DNA from: Flectonema sp. DT1601
Lineage: Eukaryota; Euglenozoa; Diplonemea; Diplonemida; Diplonemidae
Direction: 5' to 3'
Length of the DNA stretch: 64,000 nt
NCBI GenBank assembly: GCA_964019425.1
Contig: OZ025786.1
Coordinates: forward strand, 1,054,001 to 1,118,000
A model generated the notes under the pieces. That model ran no database searches. It was not told the origin of the DNA and was given only the letters and a program-made list of their open reading frames with translations. Position 1 is the stretch's first letter; every line of letters starts with the position of its first letter. Positions 49,441-59,848 of the stretch are shown here, piece by piece. A program made the position numbers and the translations under genes.

Positions 49441-49968
49441 GCTCACTGCTGCTGTAAATTCTGTGTTTTGGGGAGCAAAATAGCCACAATGGGATACGTT
49501 GTTATATGTTCAACAGTTCGTACTATCGCATCAGTCAAGTTGCCTGTAATGAATTAATAACAAACTGAATGATAAAATACTCTGAACCAAATAACGAAAT
49601 AACATCACGAACAGGAAGATATTTTTTTCTTTTTTTTTTTTGTACAGACTTTTTAGCTACCAGACTTTGTTGGAACACCGAGCCAGGTGAGCAGAGACGG
49701 GACAGGTGTTACAAATTAGTGTCCTGGGGACACAACTAGCCAAGGAAGGCGAAGAAGAATAAGAAGAAGAACTAAAAATATCCGCAAAGTACATTCTACT
49801 AAAACAGAACCCAACTACTCATTAAACACACAACACAATAAGAGATACAGCTGAGAGTGTTACACACAAAAAAACATCTCATTGCCGTCACATACTACGA
49901 AACCCATCACTGCGAGTTTCCGCGACTTGTAAATCAATCAAAAGTGCCATATTATCATCCCACAGTAA
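49441..49968. other. Intergenic region
   Basis: Between the antiporter start and the end of the next gene. One T run near 49621-49641. No gene recognised. Confidence 0.4.
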
Positions 49969-52368
49969 TTACATGCCGCTGTATTGCATTGCTGGAGGAA
50001 ATCGAGACTGTGGTGTCAACACATCAGCAGGAAGTCCCCGACGAGCACGTTCATCATGAAGCATGTGAGTGAATGCCTGGCGGATTGACGAGGAGGCCAT
50101 TGAGGGTTGTGAATCAAACGATTGATGAGAGAAGCGACCTGAAGAACGAGGTGGAGATGTGATGGCGACATTCCTGGTGACAGGCATCGCCAAGTGAGGA
50201 ACAACTGACAGGTCATTCCACCCCATTGAATGAGCTTGATAGTTTTGGTGGTGATGTCGTTGTTGTTGTTGTTGCTGCTGAAACTCTACAGGTTGAGGAT
50301 CGTAATAAGAACGAGTTGGAGACACATCAGTACCGACCTCCATGACTTCAATAAACGGACGAGACTCATCAACAACATTAATTTCTTTTGTCGAGTGAAG
50401 TTGGATTTGTTGAATAGACGACTGCTGCTGATGATGTTGTTGTATCGCACTTCGGTCCAAAACAACATCCGACATCGGAGACAATACCTCAGTCGGAGAT
50501 CCAGCAGTGCGTCTCAGAGAACCATCGCTGCTGTCAGAGAGAGCGATGACTGGTCTGAATTTCGGATTTATATCAACAGACTGGTCAACTACTCTGAACA
50601 TCGGTTCGCTGTTGACAACACAAATCTCTCTCTCAGCGCGGATGGTTCTCTCAGACATCGACGACGGGTCAGTGAGAGAACTCAAATAAACACTTTTTAC
50701 CTCATCTGATTTAGATGGAATATCAGCAGAGGTTCCTTTGTCAGCAGTGTTTGTGAGAGTGTTTGATTTCTTACTGCGGAAGAAACAAGTCGAGTTGTTT
50801 ATTATATTTTTATGTGACAGCTCAATCATCCTGCCTTCACCCGTAACGATATCGACTGTGGAGGGATCTGTTGAGAGGTTCAGTTTAGAAATCGCTCTTT
50901 TTTTAATGTCGTCAGCAGAATCTGAAGGTTTTATTTTTATACTAGCACGCGCACCTCCAAAGGCCTGGAATGTTATGTGCTTCTCTGTTGTATCGGAGTC
51001 ATCTGTACCTTCTCCAGAGAGAAGCATGCAGAACTTTGTAACTGAGATGTCGTTGTTTGTATTTGTGGTGGCGGCCAGAGTCAAGTCTACAACATCTTCG
51101 TCGATGTCAGAGCTGAGAAGACCAATTTTAAATTTTCGTCTGCAAACGACGTGATCGTTACCTCTCACTTCAACATTGAACTGCTGTACAAAATCGGTAA
51201 CACTTCCACTGCCTGATGTAATCCTTTCTCTGACATGAAGCAACTGATTCTCCAACAAGACTGGAGCTGAAGGAGCAGTCCCAGTTGTCCTCATCCCAAC
51301 ATCATCTGTTGAAGTGTTCTTTTCAGCACTCGGTGCCCTGTCTACCTCAACAGTATTAATACCCATTGTTGCTGTGCTGACTCTTTTTATCTCTTCCCCA
51401 CTTGAGTCAGCTCCCACAATAGATCGCTTCTGTTCTTTACTTAAAGTGAATTGAGCAGCTAAGGGATCCTTTTGTACTCTCTTGGCAGGTGTTCTCTTTT
51501 TAGGTTCGGTTTTCACTTTTGTATCATCCTTACTGGGTAATTTTATTGGAAGTGGTAGAGGCATTATTGAAGAGGACGGAGAGACATCACGAGAACCAGC
51601 ATTCGATAATTTATTTACGGAATTGTGAAGGGCCAATGCTGCAGCTGCGGCAGCTGCGGCCGGGGGTTGCTGAGGCTGAGGACGTTGCTGAGGCTGAGGA
51701 CGTTGAATTGCGCTATTTCGTACCTGAGCAGGTGGCTGAGCAGGTTTTGAAGTTCCAGTATTAACAAGTGACGAGTAATCAGTTGATGCCGTCGTAGATC
51801 TCGAACCTCTTCCATAACTGGGAGTTAGAGACACATCACTTCCGAATAAAGGTTTCTTTAAGTCAACTGATTCCAATCTCTCAGAGTTCGGTGCCTTTGG
51901 AGCTTCTTTAGAAGCGATGCTTTCCTTTGTACTTTGTCGTTGTTCTCCATCTCGTTTCTTCGGCTTTTCCTCACTCGGTTTTTCTATTGAGATCATTGGT
52001 GTGCCTCCAATTCCTTTAACTCCAGTTTTCGGACCCAAACCTCTGCCATCATCAGGTGGTAATTTAGATGGAAACACATTTCGTACTTTCGGAGTGCTCA
52101 TGCCTGCGGAGATGACGTTATTTTTTGAGACCTGCTTCGGTGTGGTTGTTTTCTGTCCTCTCTCAGACACAGGATGTTTGACCTTTGCTGGTGGTGGTGG
52201 TGCCGGAGGAGCTGCTGGACTTGACGACTTAGAACTTCCAGTAGTATCTGTCTGCTTCACTCCACTGAGTCCCTTCCAAGTAGGCATCGTATTCGCGTTT
52301 GATGACAGGGACGTCCTCGTTGTTGAGGACACTGATGTCCCCCTCCCACGTGGTGCTGCTAGTTTCAT
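49969..52368 (-). CDS. Unrecognised, largely disordered protein (~799 aa)
   Basis: The start is the ATG at 52366-52368, which follows TTTTATTTTTTCACAG by 12 nt; the frame is open further upstream but those codons precede the acceptor. Residues 1-330 are Ser/Thr/Pro/Lys/Ala-rich with Pro runs, QPQQRPQPQQ and an Ala run, and look disordered. A more ordered centre (~385-560) contains FNVEVRGNDHVVCRRKFKIG and a beta-grasp-like stretch with IKIKPSDSADDIKKRAISKL. The C-terminal third is Ser/Gln-rich with a QQQQQQ run. I recognise no family and give no function. It lies head to tail with the PH-domain gene. Confidence 0.6.
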   Translation of the reverse strand: MKLAAPRGRGTSVSSTTRTSLSSNANTMPTWKGLSGVKQTDTTGSSKSSSPAAPPAPPPPAKVKHPVSERGQKTTTPKQVSKNNVISAGMSTPKVRNVFPSKLPPDDGRGLGPKTGVKGIGGTPMISIEKPSEEKPKKRDGEQRQSTKESIASKEAPKAPNSERLESVDLKKPLFGSDVSLTPSYGRGSRSTTASTDYSSLVNTGTSKPAQPPAQVRNSAIQRPQPQQRPQPQQPPAAAAAAAALALHNSVNKLSNAGSRDVSPSSSIMPLPLPIKLPSKDDTKVKTEPKKRTPAKRVQKDPLAAQFTLSKEQKRSIVGADSSGEEIKRVSTATMGINTVEVDRAPSAEKNTSTDDVGMRTTGTAPSAPVLLENQLLHVRERITSGSGSVTDFVQQFNVEVRGNDHVVCRRKFKIGLLSSDIDEDVVDLTLAATTNTNNDISVTKFCMLLSGEGTDDSDTTEKHITFQAFGGARASIKIKPSDSADDIKKRAISKLNLSTDPSTVDIVTGEGRMIELSHKNIINNSTCFFRSKKSNTLTNTADKGTSADIPSKSDEVKSVYLSSLTDPSSMSERTIRAEREICVVNSEPMFRVVDQSVDINPKFRPVIALSDSSDGSLRRTAGSPTEVLSPMSDVVLDRSAIQQHHQQQSSIQQIQLHSTKEINVVDESRPFIEVMEVGTDVSPTRSYYDPQPVEFQQQQQQQRHHHQNYQAHSMGWNDLSVVPHLAMPVTRNVAITSPPRSSGRFSHQSFDSQPSMASSSIRQAFTHMLHDERARRGLPADVLTPQSRFPPAMQYSGM

Positions 52369-52769
52369 TTTATAGCCCACGCTGTGAAAAAATAAAAGTA
52401 ATGGTTGACTCTTTTCCGACTTGCAACACACATCACAAACCTGTTGTTTAAACAATAAAATAGTAAAGTTGTCCAACCAGCCACACAGTGCAAACCGCGA
52501 CATAAGTCGTAAAATTGAGATTTAAGAAAAAAAAATTAATTTAAGGAAAGTTGCGAAGGGTGGGGAAGCCACGCAGTAAAACACACGCACAAAAAGATAC
52601 AAACGGACAACTTGTTTCCGTATACGGAGCGAATGCGTGTACGCAGATTTTTTTTTTTTTTTTTTTTACAGTTTTTGTATCTTGCTCGAAATAATTCATT
52701 TTCGGCCATCAAACGAATTTTCTTTAAATAACAACAACCAACTTTCAAAATCAGTTGGCTACAGACTAA

Positions 52770-55610
52770 CTAAAATACAACTTCCTCTGTCGATGGTTTC
52801 TTAGAGCGATGTGGTAACTGTTGAGAACTCTTCCTCAAAGGTTCACTGATGTGAGTTATCTTTGAAGGTGATGGAGGATGTCTACCAGTAGGTGATTGAG
52901 GCCTCACTACTGCTGCCTCAAGAGACTGAATAGAGTGATGTTGACGTTTGATTTCATCTCTTAAAGCGTCTCGTTCATCATTCAGATTCTGAATGACGTC
53001 AGGAACAGCATCGTAGTCGGCAGCAATCGTAACTTCATTCGAAGGAACTAAATTGATTAGCTCGTTGATGTCATCCCCGGCTATGACGTCGTTTCCATTT
53101 ATCTCTTTTATCCTCATTCCCTTTTCTATTGGAATCCCTTCTCTTATTTCTACTACAGTCACACAGTCAACTATTAACCCAATTAGTTCCTCTTTAGCGA
53201 TAGTTGTCGTCTTTCTCTGAACGATATAACCTTTTTCTTTTAATGTGAATATGTTAGAAGACAGAGTTGCGTTTGTTGCTGCCAGTTGGTCGCGAACTAC
53301 TTTAAAGTCTGCCTGCTCCGCTTCAAAAGCTTCTTTTTGATCATCAACAGTTTTCTTATATTCCTCAATCGCTCGTATTTTCTTGTCGAGAAGTGAGACA
53401 GCGGTTTGCTCAGCGAAATCGTCTTTCCATTTGTTTGAATGTTCATGAGTGTTGATGTAGTCTGCTGAAAGGGTTTGAGGAGCGTGAGGTTCAGAGCCGT
53501 CTAAAAGAAGTCCCATCTTCAGAGCACACCCGACATTGTCTTCCTTACCCAACCAGTCGGTAGCAGTAAATCGGACGTACCTTGCGAGTACCGGCTCTGG
53601 GAAGGTTACCGTCACAGGTGTTGAAAAATCAACAACAGATGCCTGACTGTCACTTATAATGCTGCTGCTCCTGCTGCTGATTCCATCAAAGTGTTTCTCA
53701 AGTGAGATAACTGTACAGGGAATAGCAACTGAAGTAGAAACACTAATTTGATAATCAGTTATGTAGTTGGGGGTCATCGGGTGACCTGCTAAAACAACAC
53801 CAGCGACTGGCTGCACCGCACCAATATCAATAGTGTAGGAAGGAGACTTGTCAGCATTATGACTGACCCAGGCAAATTCTGAAGATAATCGACCTCTGTT
53901 ACAACCAAACCCCTCGCAGTGATTGTAAGCAGCTGAGGAAGCTACTCTGCAGTCATCAGCTACGTCTGAAATAAACCATTTCGGTTTTCTTGGTTTTAGT
54001 TCCTCTGCGGGTACGTCTTCAGCAGTCACCCCAGAGACTCCGAGTGCCAGGGACACTGCTGTCTTTAGTATTTTAACATCAAAGTGATTACTGTTTGATG
54101 ATATCGACACCACCCTTCCGTGTACCCACCCAGCTAAGACACTATCTCTTATAACCGCTCGTTCAACAAGACTCCCTATTTGATATTTATGGATTTCTCT
54201 TGGTTCAAAAACATCAGCTTTTACTGCAAGTTCGGCTCCGCTTTCGGTTGTTACTGAGACCCAACCGTCTACAGGATGGGATATTTTAACACGTCTCGTG
54301 TGAGTGTGTAAATGCGATGGGCAGATTTGAACTGAAGATCCCTGCGGTAGTTGAGTAACGAAGTCGCTGCTAACATCTTCACCTTCTCTGACAATCAGTC
54401 CTCGATCACCTCGGATTCGAAAAATGGAAATTCGTTTGGTTGGAGAATCCGGTTGCTGCTGCATGGCAGAAACAGTTTCACAGCTGGTGTCAGGACTCTG
54501 TACTGGTGAGAGCTGTGGTGAGGCTTCATTTTCGAGCATTTTTTGTAATTCTAATCTTCTCTCTGCTTGCTCTGCTTCATTAACTAAGATGTGATTTTCT
54601 TCTTGCAAGCTGTCCACTTCCTTTCGAAGATCTGTCACTCTCGATCTCAGAGTCAATAACTCGTGTCCATTCGCTGAATGCGCTTTTTCCGCTTCGGTTC
54701 TCTTTTCTCTCTCCGTTTCTATATCTGACTGGATTTTTTTCAACTCTGCGCAATGCTTTTTTTCAGCTTCGTTTAATTCCGTGTGATGGTCGTTATCGAC
54801 GTTTGACTTCTCATCCCTCAGCTGTTGAATCTCATTATTAAGATTATTAATATTGTTGTTGAGCTTACCAACTACTTCCTGCTGAGAAGCTTTATCCTTT
54901 GTGAGGTTTTGAATACTGTTTTTATGAGTAGCAGTGTCTGTTTTGAGGTTTTCTATTTCCTTCAAAAGATCTGATTTCTCACTCATAAGCAAGTTGTTTT
55001 GTGATGACAAGCCATCCATCTGAGACCGCAAAGCTTTCATTTGATTGCGAAGGTCTTCCTTTTCACTTCTTAGAAGTTCCTTGTCGCTTGTTGAAGATGA
55101 CAACAGTTTCTTCGCATTTGCTGTTTCCGCTTCCGCCTGTTGTGTTTTGGTATTTAATGCGTCCACTTCTTTTTGTGATTCTTCGCTGTTGTTTTGTATT
55201 TCACAAGTTTTTTGATGAATTTCATTAGCAAGTTGCTCTGACGTTGCGATCAGCGCTTCTCGTTCTCCCTCGAGGGCAAGTAATCGACCTTCTGCGTATC
55301 CTACTTTTGGACCTTCAAAAGCTTTTTTTAACAGCGACATCCATTTCCTTTTCTCATCTTCGTCACTCGCGACCAACGTGTACGGGTGAGATAAATGCGC
55401 GCCAGTAATTGTAAATGCGTCGTTACTATCATCACTAATCTCTATTGGTCTGCTTAAGTCAACTGCTCCTCTTGGTGACTCTGAATAGTACCGAAGTCCC
55501 TGACCCCGAAGTTCAAACCATCTTGTCTGCTGTGTCTTGCCTCCTATCCCTCCTAGCTTCTTCAAGTTCCCCTCTCCCCAGTACTGCAGCAGCATTCCAC
55601 TTTCCCCCAT
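52770..55610 (-). CDS. PH domain / coiled-coil / F5-8C-like / PDZ-like scaffold protein
   Basis: 946 residues. An N-terminal PH domain (~8-95: GEGNLKKLGG, RWFELRGQGLRYYS, WMSLLKKAF) would bind phosphoinositides or protein. A coiled coil spans ~115-355. Residues ~395-470 look like a small beta barrel (SH3-like: GWVSVTTESGAELAV). Residues ~545-715 resemble an F5/8 type C galactose-binding fold (SYTIDIGAVQPVAGVVLAGH, ARYVRFTATDW). A second coil is followed at ~805-865 by a PDZ-like segment (RIKEINGNDVIAG). Overall an intracellular membrane-associated scaffold is suggested; no signal peptide. The ATG follows CTCCTGTCCCAG by 12 nt. Confidence 0.7.
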   Translation of the reverse strand: MGESGMLLQYWGEGNLKKLGGIGGKTQQTRWFELRGQGLRYYSESPRGAVDLSRPIEISDDSNDAFTITGAHLSHPYTLVASDEDEKRKWMSLLKKAFEGPKVGYAEGRLLALEGEREALIATSEQLANEIHQKTCEIQNNSEESQKEVDALNTKTQQAEAETANAKKLLSSSTSDKELLRSEKEDLRNQMKALRSQMDGLSSQNNLLMSEKSDLLKEIENLKTDTATHKNSIQNLTKDKASQQEVVGKLNNNINNLNNEIQQLRDEKSNVDNDHHTELNEAEKKHCAELKKIQSDIETEREKRTEAEKAHSANGHELLTLRSRVTDLRKEVDSLQEENHILVNEAEQAERRLELQKMLENEASPQLSPVQSPDTSCETVSAMQQQPDSPTKRISIFRIRGDRGLIVREGEDVSSDFVTQLPQGSSVQICPSHLHTHTRRVKISHPVDGWVSVTTESGAELAVKADVFEPREIHKYQIGSLVERAVIRDSVLAGWVHGRVVSISSNSNHFDVKILKTAVSLALGVSGVTAEDVPAEELKPRKPKWFISDVADDCRVASSAAYNHCEGFGCNRGRLSSEFAWVSHNADKSPSYTIDIGAVQPVAGVVLAGHPMTPNYITDYQISVSTSVAIPCTVISLEKHFDGISSRSSSIISDSQASVVDFSTPVTVTFPEPVLARYVRFTATDWLGKEDNVGCALKMGLLLDGSEPHAPQTLSADYINTHEHSNKWKDDFAEQTAVSLLDKKIRAIEEYKKTVDDQKEAFEAEQADFKVVRDQLAATNATLSSNIFTLKEKGYIVQRKTTTIAKEELIGLIVDCVTVVEIREGIPIEKGMRIKEINGNDVIAGDDINELINLVPSNEVTIAADYDAVPDVIQNLNDERDALRDEIKRQHHSIQSLEAAVVRPQSPTGRHPPSPSKITHISEPLRKSSQQLPHRSKKPSTEEVVF

Positions 55611-57930
55611 GCTGATGTGCTACTGGGACAGGAGGTACCTTTAAATGCCGTAATTAAATATAAAACGATTCCAAACTGAAAATATATAAACGAAAACAAG
55701 GATCGACCAGAGGTTGCAAGAATTGAAGGTCACAGAACTACATTGTTGAATTGTTATTCCTGCGTGTCTGATGAGAAAGAATTTTTAGCAAAAAAAAGAA
55801 AAATTGCATTCACCAGCTCAAAACTGCAATACGCGTTGCTGACGATACAAAGGGAGATGAACGTGTTTGTGCAAGAGGGTTCTCTTTTTATTATTTTTTT
55901 TTTTTTATATTGTCAATTACCAGTTCGTGAATTCGTTCATTGTGCCTTTTATTGATAGGATGGGAAATTCTGCAAGAAACAGACAGCAAAAAAAAATTTT
56001 AAAAAAAATACCACGAATCCCAAAACACACAACGGGTTATCTAACCGCCAATTCCATTAACAAGAAATGAAAATGCTTCTTATTTTTATAATTAAAAATA
56101 AGATTCGCATCGAACTAGACTGACGACTAACGGAGACGTTCCTAGCACGAAGTGTTTGTGTTGGAAATCAACGGTTTTATCCGTTCCCTTGTTGCTTGTT
56201 TTTCCCACAGTAAAATTTACACAAAAACCTGATCAATAAGAAGCTGCAAAAACAGACAAAAACAAAAACCGAAACTGGTTCTTTGGCTTTTTTTTAATTT
56301 AAAATGACAATTTTAACAATGGAAGTAGGGAAAGGGAAAAGGGGGGGGGGGAAATGGGTTTCCAATGTTGTATCCAACTTTTTCTTTCTTTTTTTTTTTT
56401 AAAAAAAAAAAAAAAGGAAAACAAATTAACCTTCCCAACGTAAACTTTTTGACAATTTGTCAGAAGAAAAATGGGCAAGTAGTCGTCGTCGTCGTCATTT
56501 TTTTTTTTTTTCTCTCCCCCACACTACATAATTGCTTTCCAAAAAACAAATGCAATGCAATGACTACATAAAACAGAATCAACCATTTCAGCAACACTTT
56601 TTTTTTTTTTTTTTTTCGATAGAAACCTTAATAAAAAAAGGGGAAAGGATGAGGAAGGGGAAAGACAATACATAGATTATATTTTCAATTTATTCTTTTT
56701 TTTTTTTCTTCTTGTAAAAAACAGCACATTCTTTTAACACCTAAAAAAAGAAAAAAAGAGGAGGCTGACTACACGAATAGCAACACTTTCTTAGGGAAAT
56801 ATTAATTTAACAGTGACGCTTATAAAACATTGTTTTTTTTTTTTCCTTCTCCGACTTTTTTTTTTTTTTTTTTTTTTTTTTCGACCAGCTGGTGGTAGTT
56901 TCAGAAGAAAGGGCTGCCAGCTAATCGGACAAACCTTAACACAAAAAAGAATAAAAAAAAAAAAAAAAAAAAAAAAAAGAACGACTCGGGGGGAAGAAGG
57001 GCTTCTTGATAAGCGCATAGCATGTAACAGAAAGCAAACAAAGGCAGAAAGTGGTGGGAAGTTGGACATTTTTTTTTTTTTTTTTTTTTGACAAGAGCGC
57101 AAGGATGGTAAGTAAAGAATGTTGGGGGGTGAGGAGGAATTGAAAAAGAAGAATGAAAAAACAAAGAAATTACAACCGTTTGTAAGAATCCGACAAAAAC
57201 AATTTATGTAAACACCAACCGGCGTTAATATACAAAATATGTTTCATGGATTCTTAAAAGAATTAGAGTACAGCAGTCAAACAAGAACTACGCATAGTCT
57301 TGTCTCGGTAATGTATTTTTAACGCTAATAACACCAGCGTGTTTTTTTACAAAAAACAAAAACAAAAAAAAAAAAAAAAAAAAGACAAAAAATAAGATCA
57401 GAAACAGTATAAAAACTAATTATTCATGTTTTACATTTTGAGGGGGGCGGGGTGGGGTATGTGAGACGTATTTAATACGCAAATCTCTTTAGGGAATGTG
57501 AAAGATTGAGATACAATTATTTCTTAGCGGCTGAGAAAACAACCAGCTTTTGTCTGTAGCATAGCAAAAAAACGAAAAGAAAGGAACACACCCTTCCCAC
57601 AAGCAGTTTTGCAAAACTGAAGCAACAAAAAAAAAAAAAAAAAAAAAATTCTTCGAAATGCGAATAATAACCACATTCGGTTATTAATTTCATACTTTAA
57701 AATATAATAAGTCCCTACAAAAAGTAAAAATAAAATAAAATGGGGAGGGGAGTACTCAAGGGTGAGCATATACATTACAACATATAATTCAACGTAACAG
57801 AGTTGGAATCTTTCCCTCCTTCGGCTTTCGGAGTGTGCAAACAAAGTTGCAACTTTGCATCATTTCGCACTTCAGGTCCAGACGGAAGTCATATAATCGT
57901 AAAACAGCCAAGTCAATAATTATTTTTTGA
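55611..57930. other. 2.3-kb gene-poor region with homopolymer tracts
   Basis: Many A and T runs (for example 56392-56415, 56600-56617, 56858-56881, 56956-56979, 57070-57090, 57627-57648) and a G11 run near 56341. No coding frame or RNA recognised. It separates the Kelch gene's 3' end from the PH-domain gene's start. Confidence 0.5.
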
Positions 57931-59496
57931 CTACATTCTCGCATCACTGTTGTTCGATCGTGTGAGTAGCTGTGTTTTTAGTGGATTTTTATTTTTTTTG
58001 TTTAACAATTCTTTATAAGACACAAAAATAAATAAAAAACCAACACCACACACCTTATAATCAGCTTTCTTTTGTACAAGTTGTTCAGAGATTCCCCGAG
58101 GCAAAGATCCCTCTTCCAACTGCATTCCATTGTGTTGCTCCCAAGCAACCCACTTAACCATTGCCTCTTTCAGACTGAAGGTATCATTCCAGAGACGAAG
58201 TTTCCACACGTCATTGTAATACCTGATTGATTGGTGTGTTTGTTTGCTAACCATTTTGATTATACGGAGAGAGAAGTAATTAAATAATAAAACAACATAC
58301 CGTTGGTCATCACATCCTCCGAATATGTACATGTGATCTTTCCATACTACAGAGCAAGCACCTGATCTGAGACATGGTCCTTCTTGAAAAGCTGGATGGG
58401 GTTTAATCTCAGTCCATTGCTTTGTGTTGAAGTCATATTCGTGTACATCAGAACGATAACTGCCGCAATACCCACCAAAGATGTACATCGCATTGCGAGA
58501 TTCGTCATATGCTGCGCAGTGAACGTAACGGCCTTCAGGAGGTTTGTTACGAGACTCCTCAAGCATCCATCGTCGTGTTTTTATATCGAGACGTAGAAAA
58601 GTTGAATGATAATGTCTTCCATCAATTGTACCTCCCAATACGTACATAGAGTCTGTGTGAGGATTGTATATCGCTGTGTGACCAAATCCTCTAACGCAGT
58701 CTCGTACTTGTTGAGCAGTTCTGACTGGGGATTCATCTGTTGATTCTTTAGACCAGTCTTGAGGAAGTGACTTGTCAGGAAATGGTCCGCAGACATCACC
58801 GTCAGATCCAACAAATAGACATTCCAACTTCTCAACAACCTGTTCTACGAGATCAATTTTAAAAGTGTTGCAATCACAACCCGCATCAGTCATCCCACCA
58901 AATAGAAAAACTTTATTCCCCGGAGCTAATACGGTAGTGTGACCATATCTTGAAGAGACCTCATCAATACCTGCTGCTTCTAGTTTCGACCACTTGCTAG
59001 TCTGAAAATCAAATTTCCACGTTGAAGCATCTCGACAGCAACCTGGTGATGCCACAAATGACTTCCCAGTAGCACCACCAAAGATATACAGAGCTTCCTC
59101 CGTTGTGACTGACGCATGAGATGATCTCGCACAAGGTGAGAGCTGCTCGTCAGTAAAACCCGAATCAATCCACCGTTCTCTTGTTAAGTCAAATCTCGCG
59201 ACATCGTTATATTTCCTTCTCATATCGTAATTTTGTCCCCCAAACATCACTAAGGTACCTCTCCGAGCGTCAATCCCAACAGTATGCCTACCTCTTGTCG
59301 CTGGTCCTTCGCCCGGATTAATTTGCTTCCATTTATATACTCTCGGTGGGATGCTTTTCTTTGCCGCTGGTGTCTCACATCCTGCTGGTGTGAGTTCCTC
59401 ACTTTGCCGTGGTGTTGTAGAAGACACGGGGGAGATAACAGGGGATACAACCGGAATTTCCGGGGTATCATTTTCTACAGGATCATTCCCCTTCAT
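57931..59496 (-). CDS. Kelch-repeat beta-propeller protein
   Basis: A Pro/Thr-rich N-terminus (~55 residues) is followed by about six Kelch motifs: GRHTVGIDARRGTLVMFGG, SSHASVTTEEALYIFGG, YGHTTVLAPGNKVFLFGG, GHTAIYNPHTDSMYVLGG, YVHCAAYDESRNAMYIFGG and WKDHMYIFGG. An intron (58300 down to 58223, 78 nt, GTATGT ... CAATCAG) lies after CDDQR; because its length is a multiple of three, the frame reads through it. Spliced, the next residues are YYNDVWKLRLW, the proper blade end. A second likely intron, also a multiple of three, follows ADYK (GTGTGT ... AAACACAG). Kelch propellers bind protein partners; partner unknown. The ATG follows TTTTTCTTACAACAG by 14 nt. Confidence 0.8.
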   Translation of the reverse strand: MKGNDPVENDTPEIPVVSPVISPVSSTTPRQSEELTPAGCETPAAKKSIPPRVYKWKQINPGEGPATRGRHTVGIDARRGTLVMFGGQNYDMRRKYNDVARFDLTRERWIDSGFTDEQLSPCARSSHASVTTEEALYIFGGATGKSFVASPGCCRDASTWKFDFQTSKWSKLEAAGIDEVSSRYGHTTVLAPGNKVFLFGGMTDAGCDCNTFKIDLVEQVVEKLECLFVGSDGDVCGPFPDKSLPQDWSKESTDESPVRTAQQVRDCVRGFGHTAIYNPHTDSMYVLGGTIDGRHYHSTFLRLDIKTRRWMLEESRNKPPEGRYVHCAAYDESRNAMYIFGGYCGSYRSDVHEYDFNTKQWTEIKPHPAFQEGPCLRSGACSVVWKDHMYIFGGCDDQRYVVLLFNYFSLRIIKMVSKQTHQSIRYYNDVWKLRLWNDTFSLKEAMVKWVAWEQHNGMQLEEGSLPRGISEQLVQKKADYKVCGVGFLFIFVSYKELLNKKNKNPLKTQLLTRSNNSDARM

Positions 59497-59848
59497 TGTT
59501 CTAAATGAACCTGTTGTAAGAAAAATTGTAAAGTCAACAACTACTTAAAATACCACACGCGGTGAGGCTTTCTCAATTTATAATAAACAAGTGATCTCGT
59601 TATTGTCCCTTACAGAGCAAAGCGTAGTCTTCAGGGTGTTTGGTTGATGAAAACAGAGGTTCTTATATCACAAGCAGGTAGACCCGTCAATTGCATGCCA
59701 GGAGATATTATTATTTCCCTAAATTATCCTTTGTAACAATAGGATGTTAGGAGGTTGTCTGAAACGAGAAACTCGTTTCTTGTAAGTTTTTCCTCCCTTT
59801 AAATAAAAGAGCGAGTGCTGATTTTAAAAAAACAAGCAAAAAAAAAGA
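59497..59848. other. Intergenic region between the Kelch gene and LINE E
   Basis: About 350 nt, no gene recognised. The left part carries the Kelch acceptor signal on the minus strand; the right end abuts the A tail of LINE E. Confidence 0.4.

Noticed and set aside
56341-57090. Lys- and Phe-rich open frames
   Set aside because: They are translations of A and T homopolymers.
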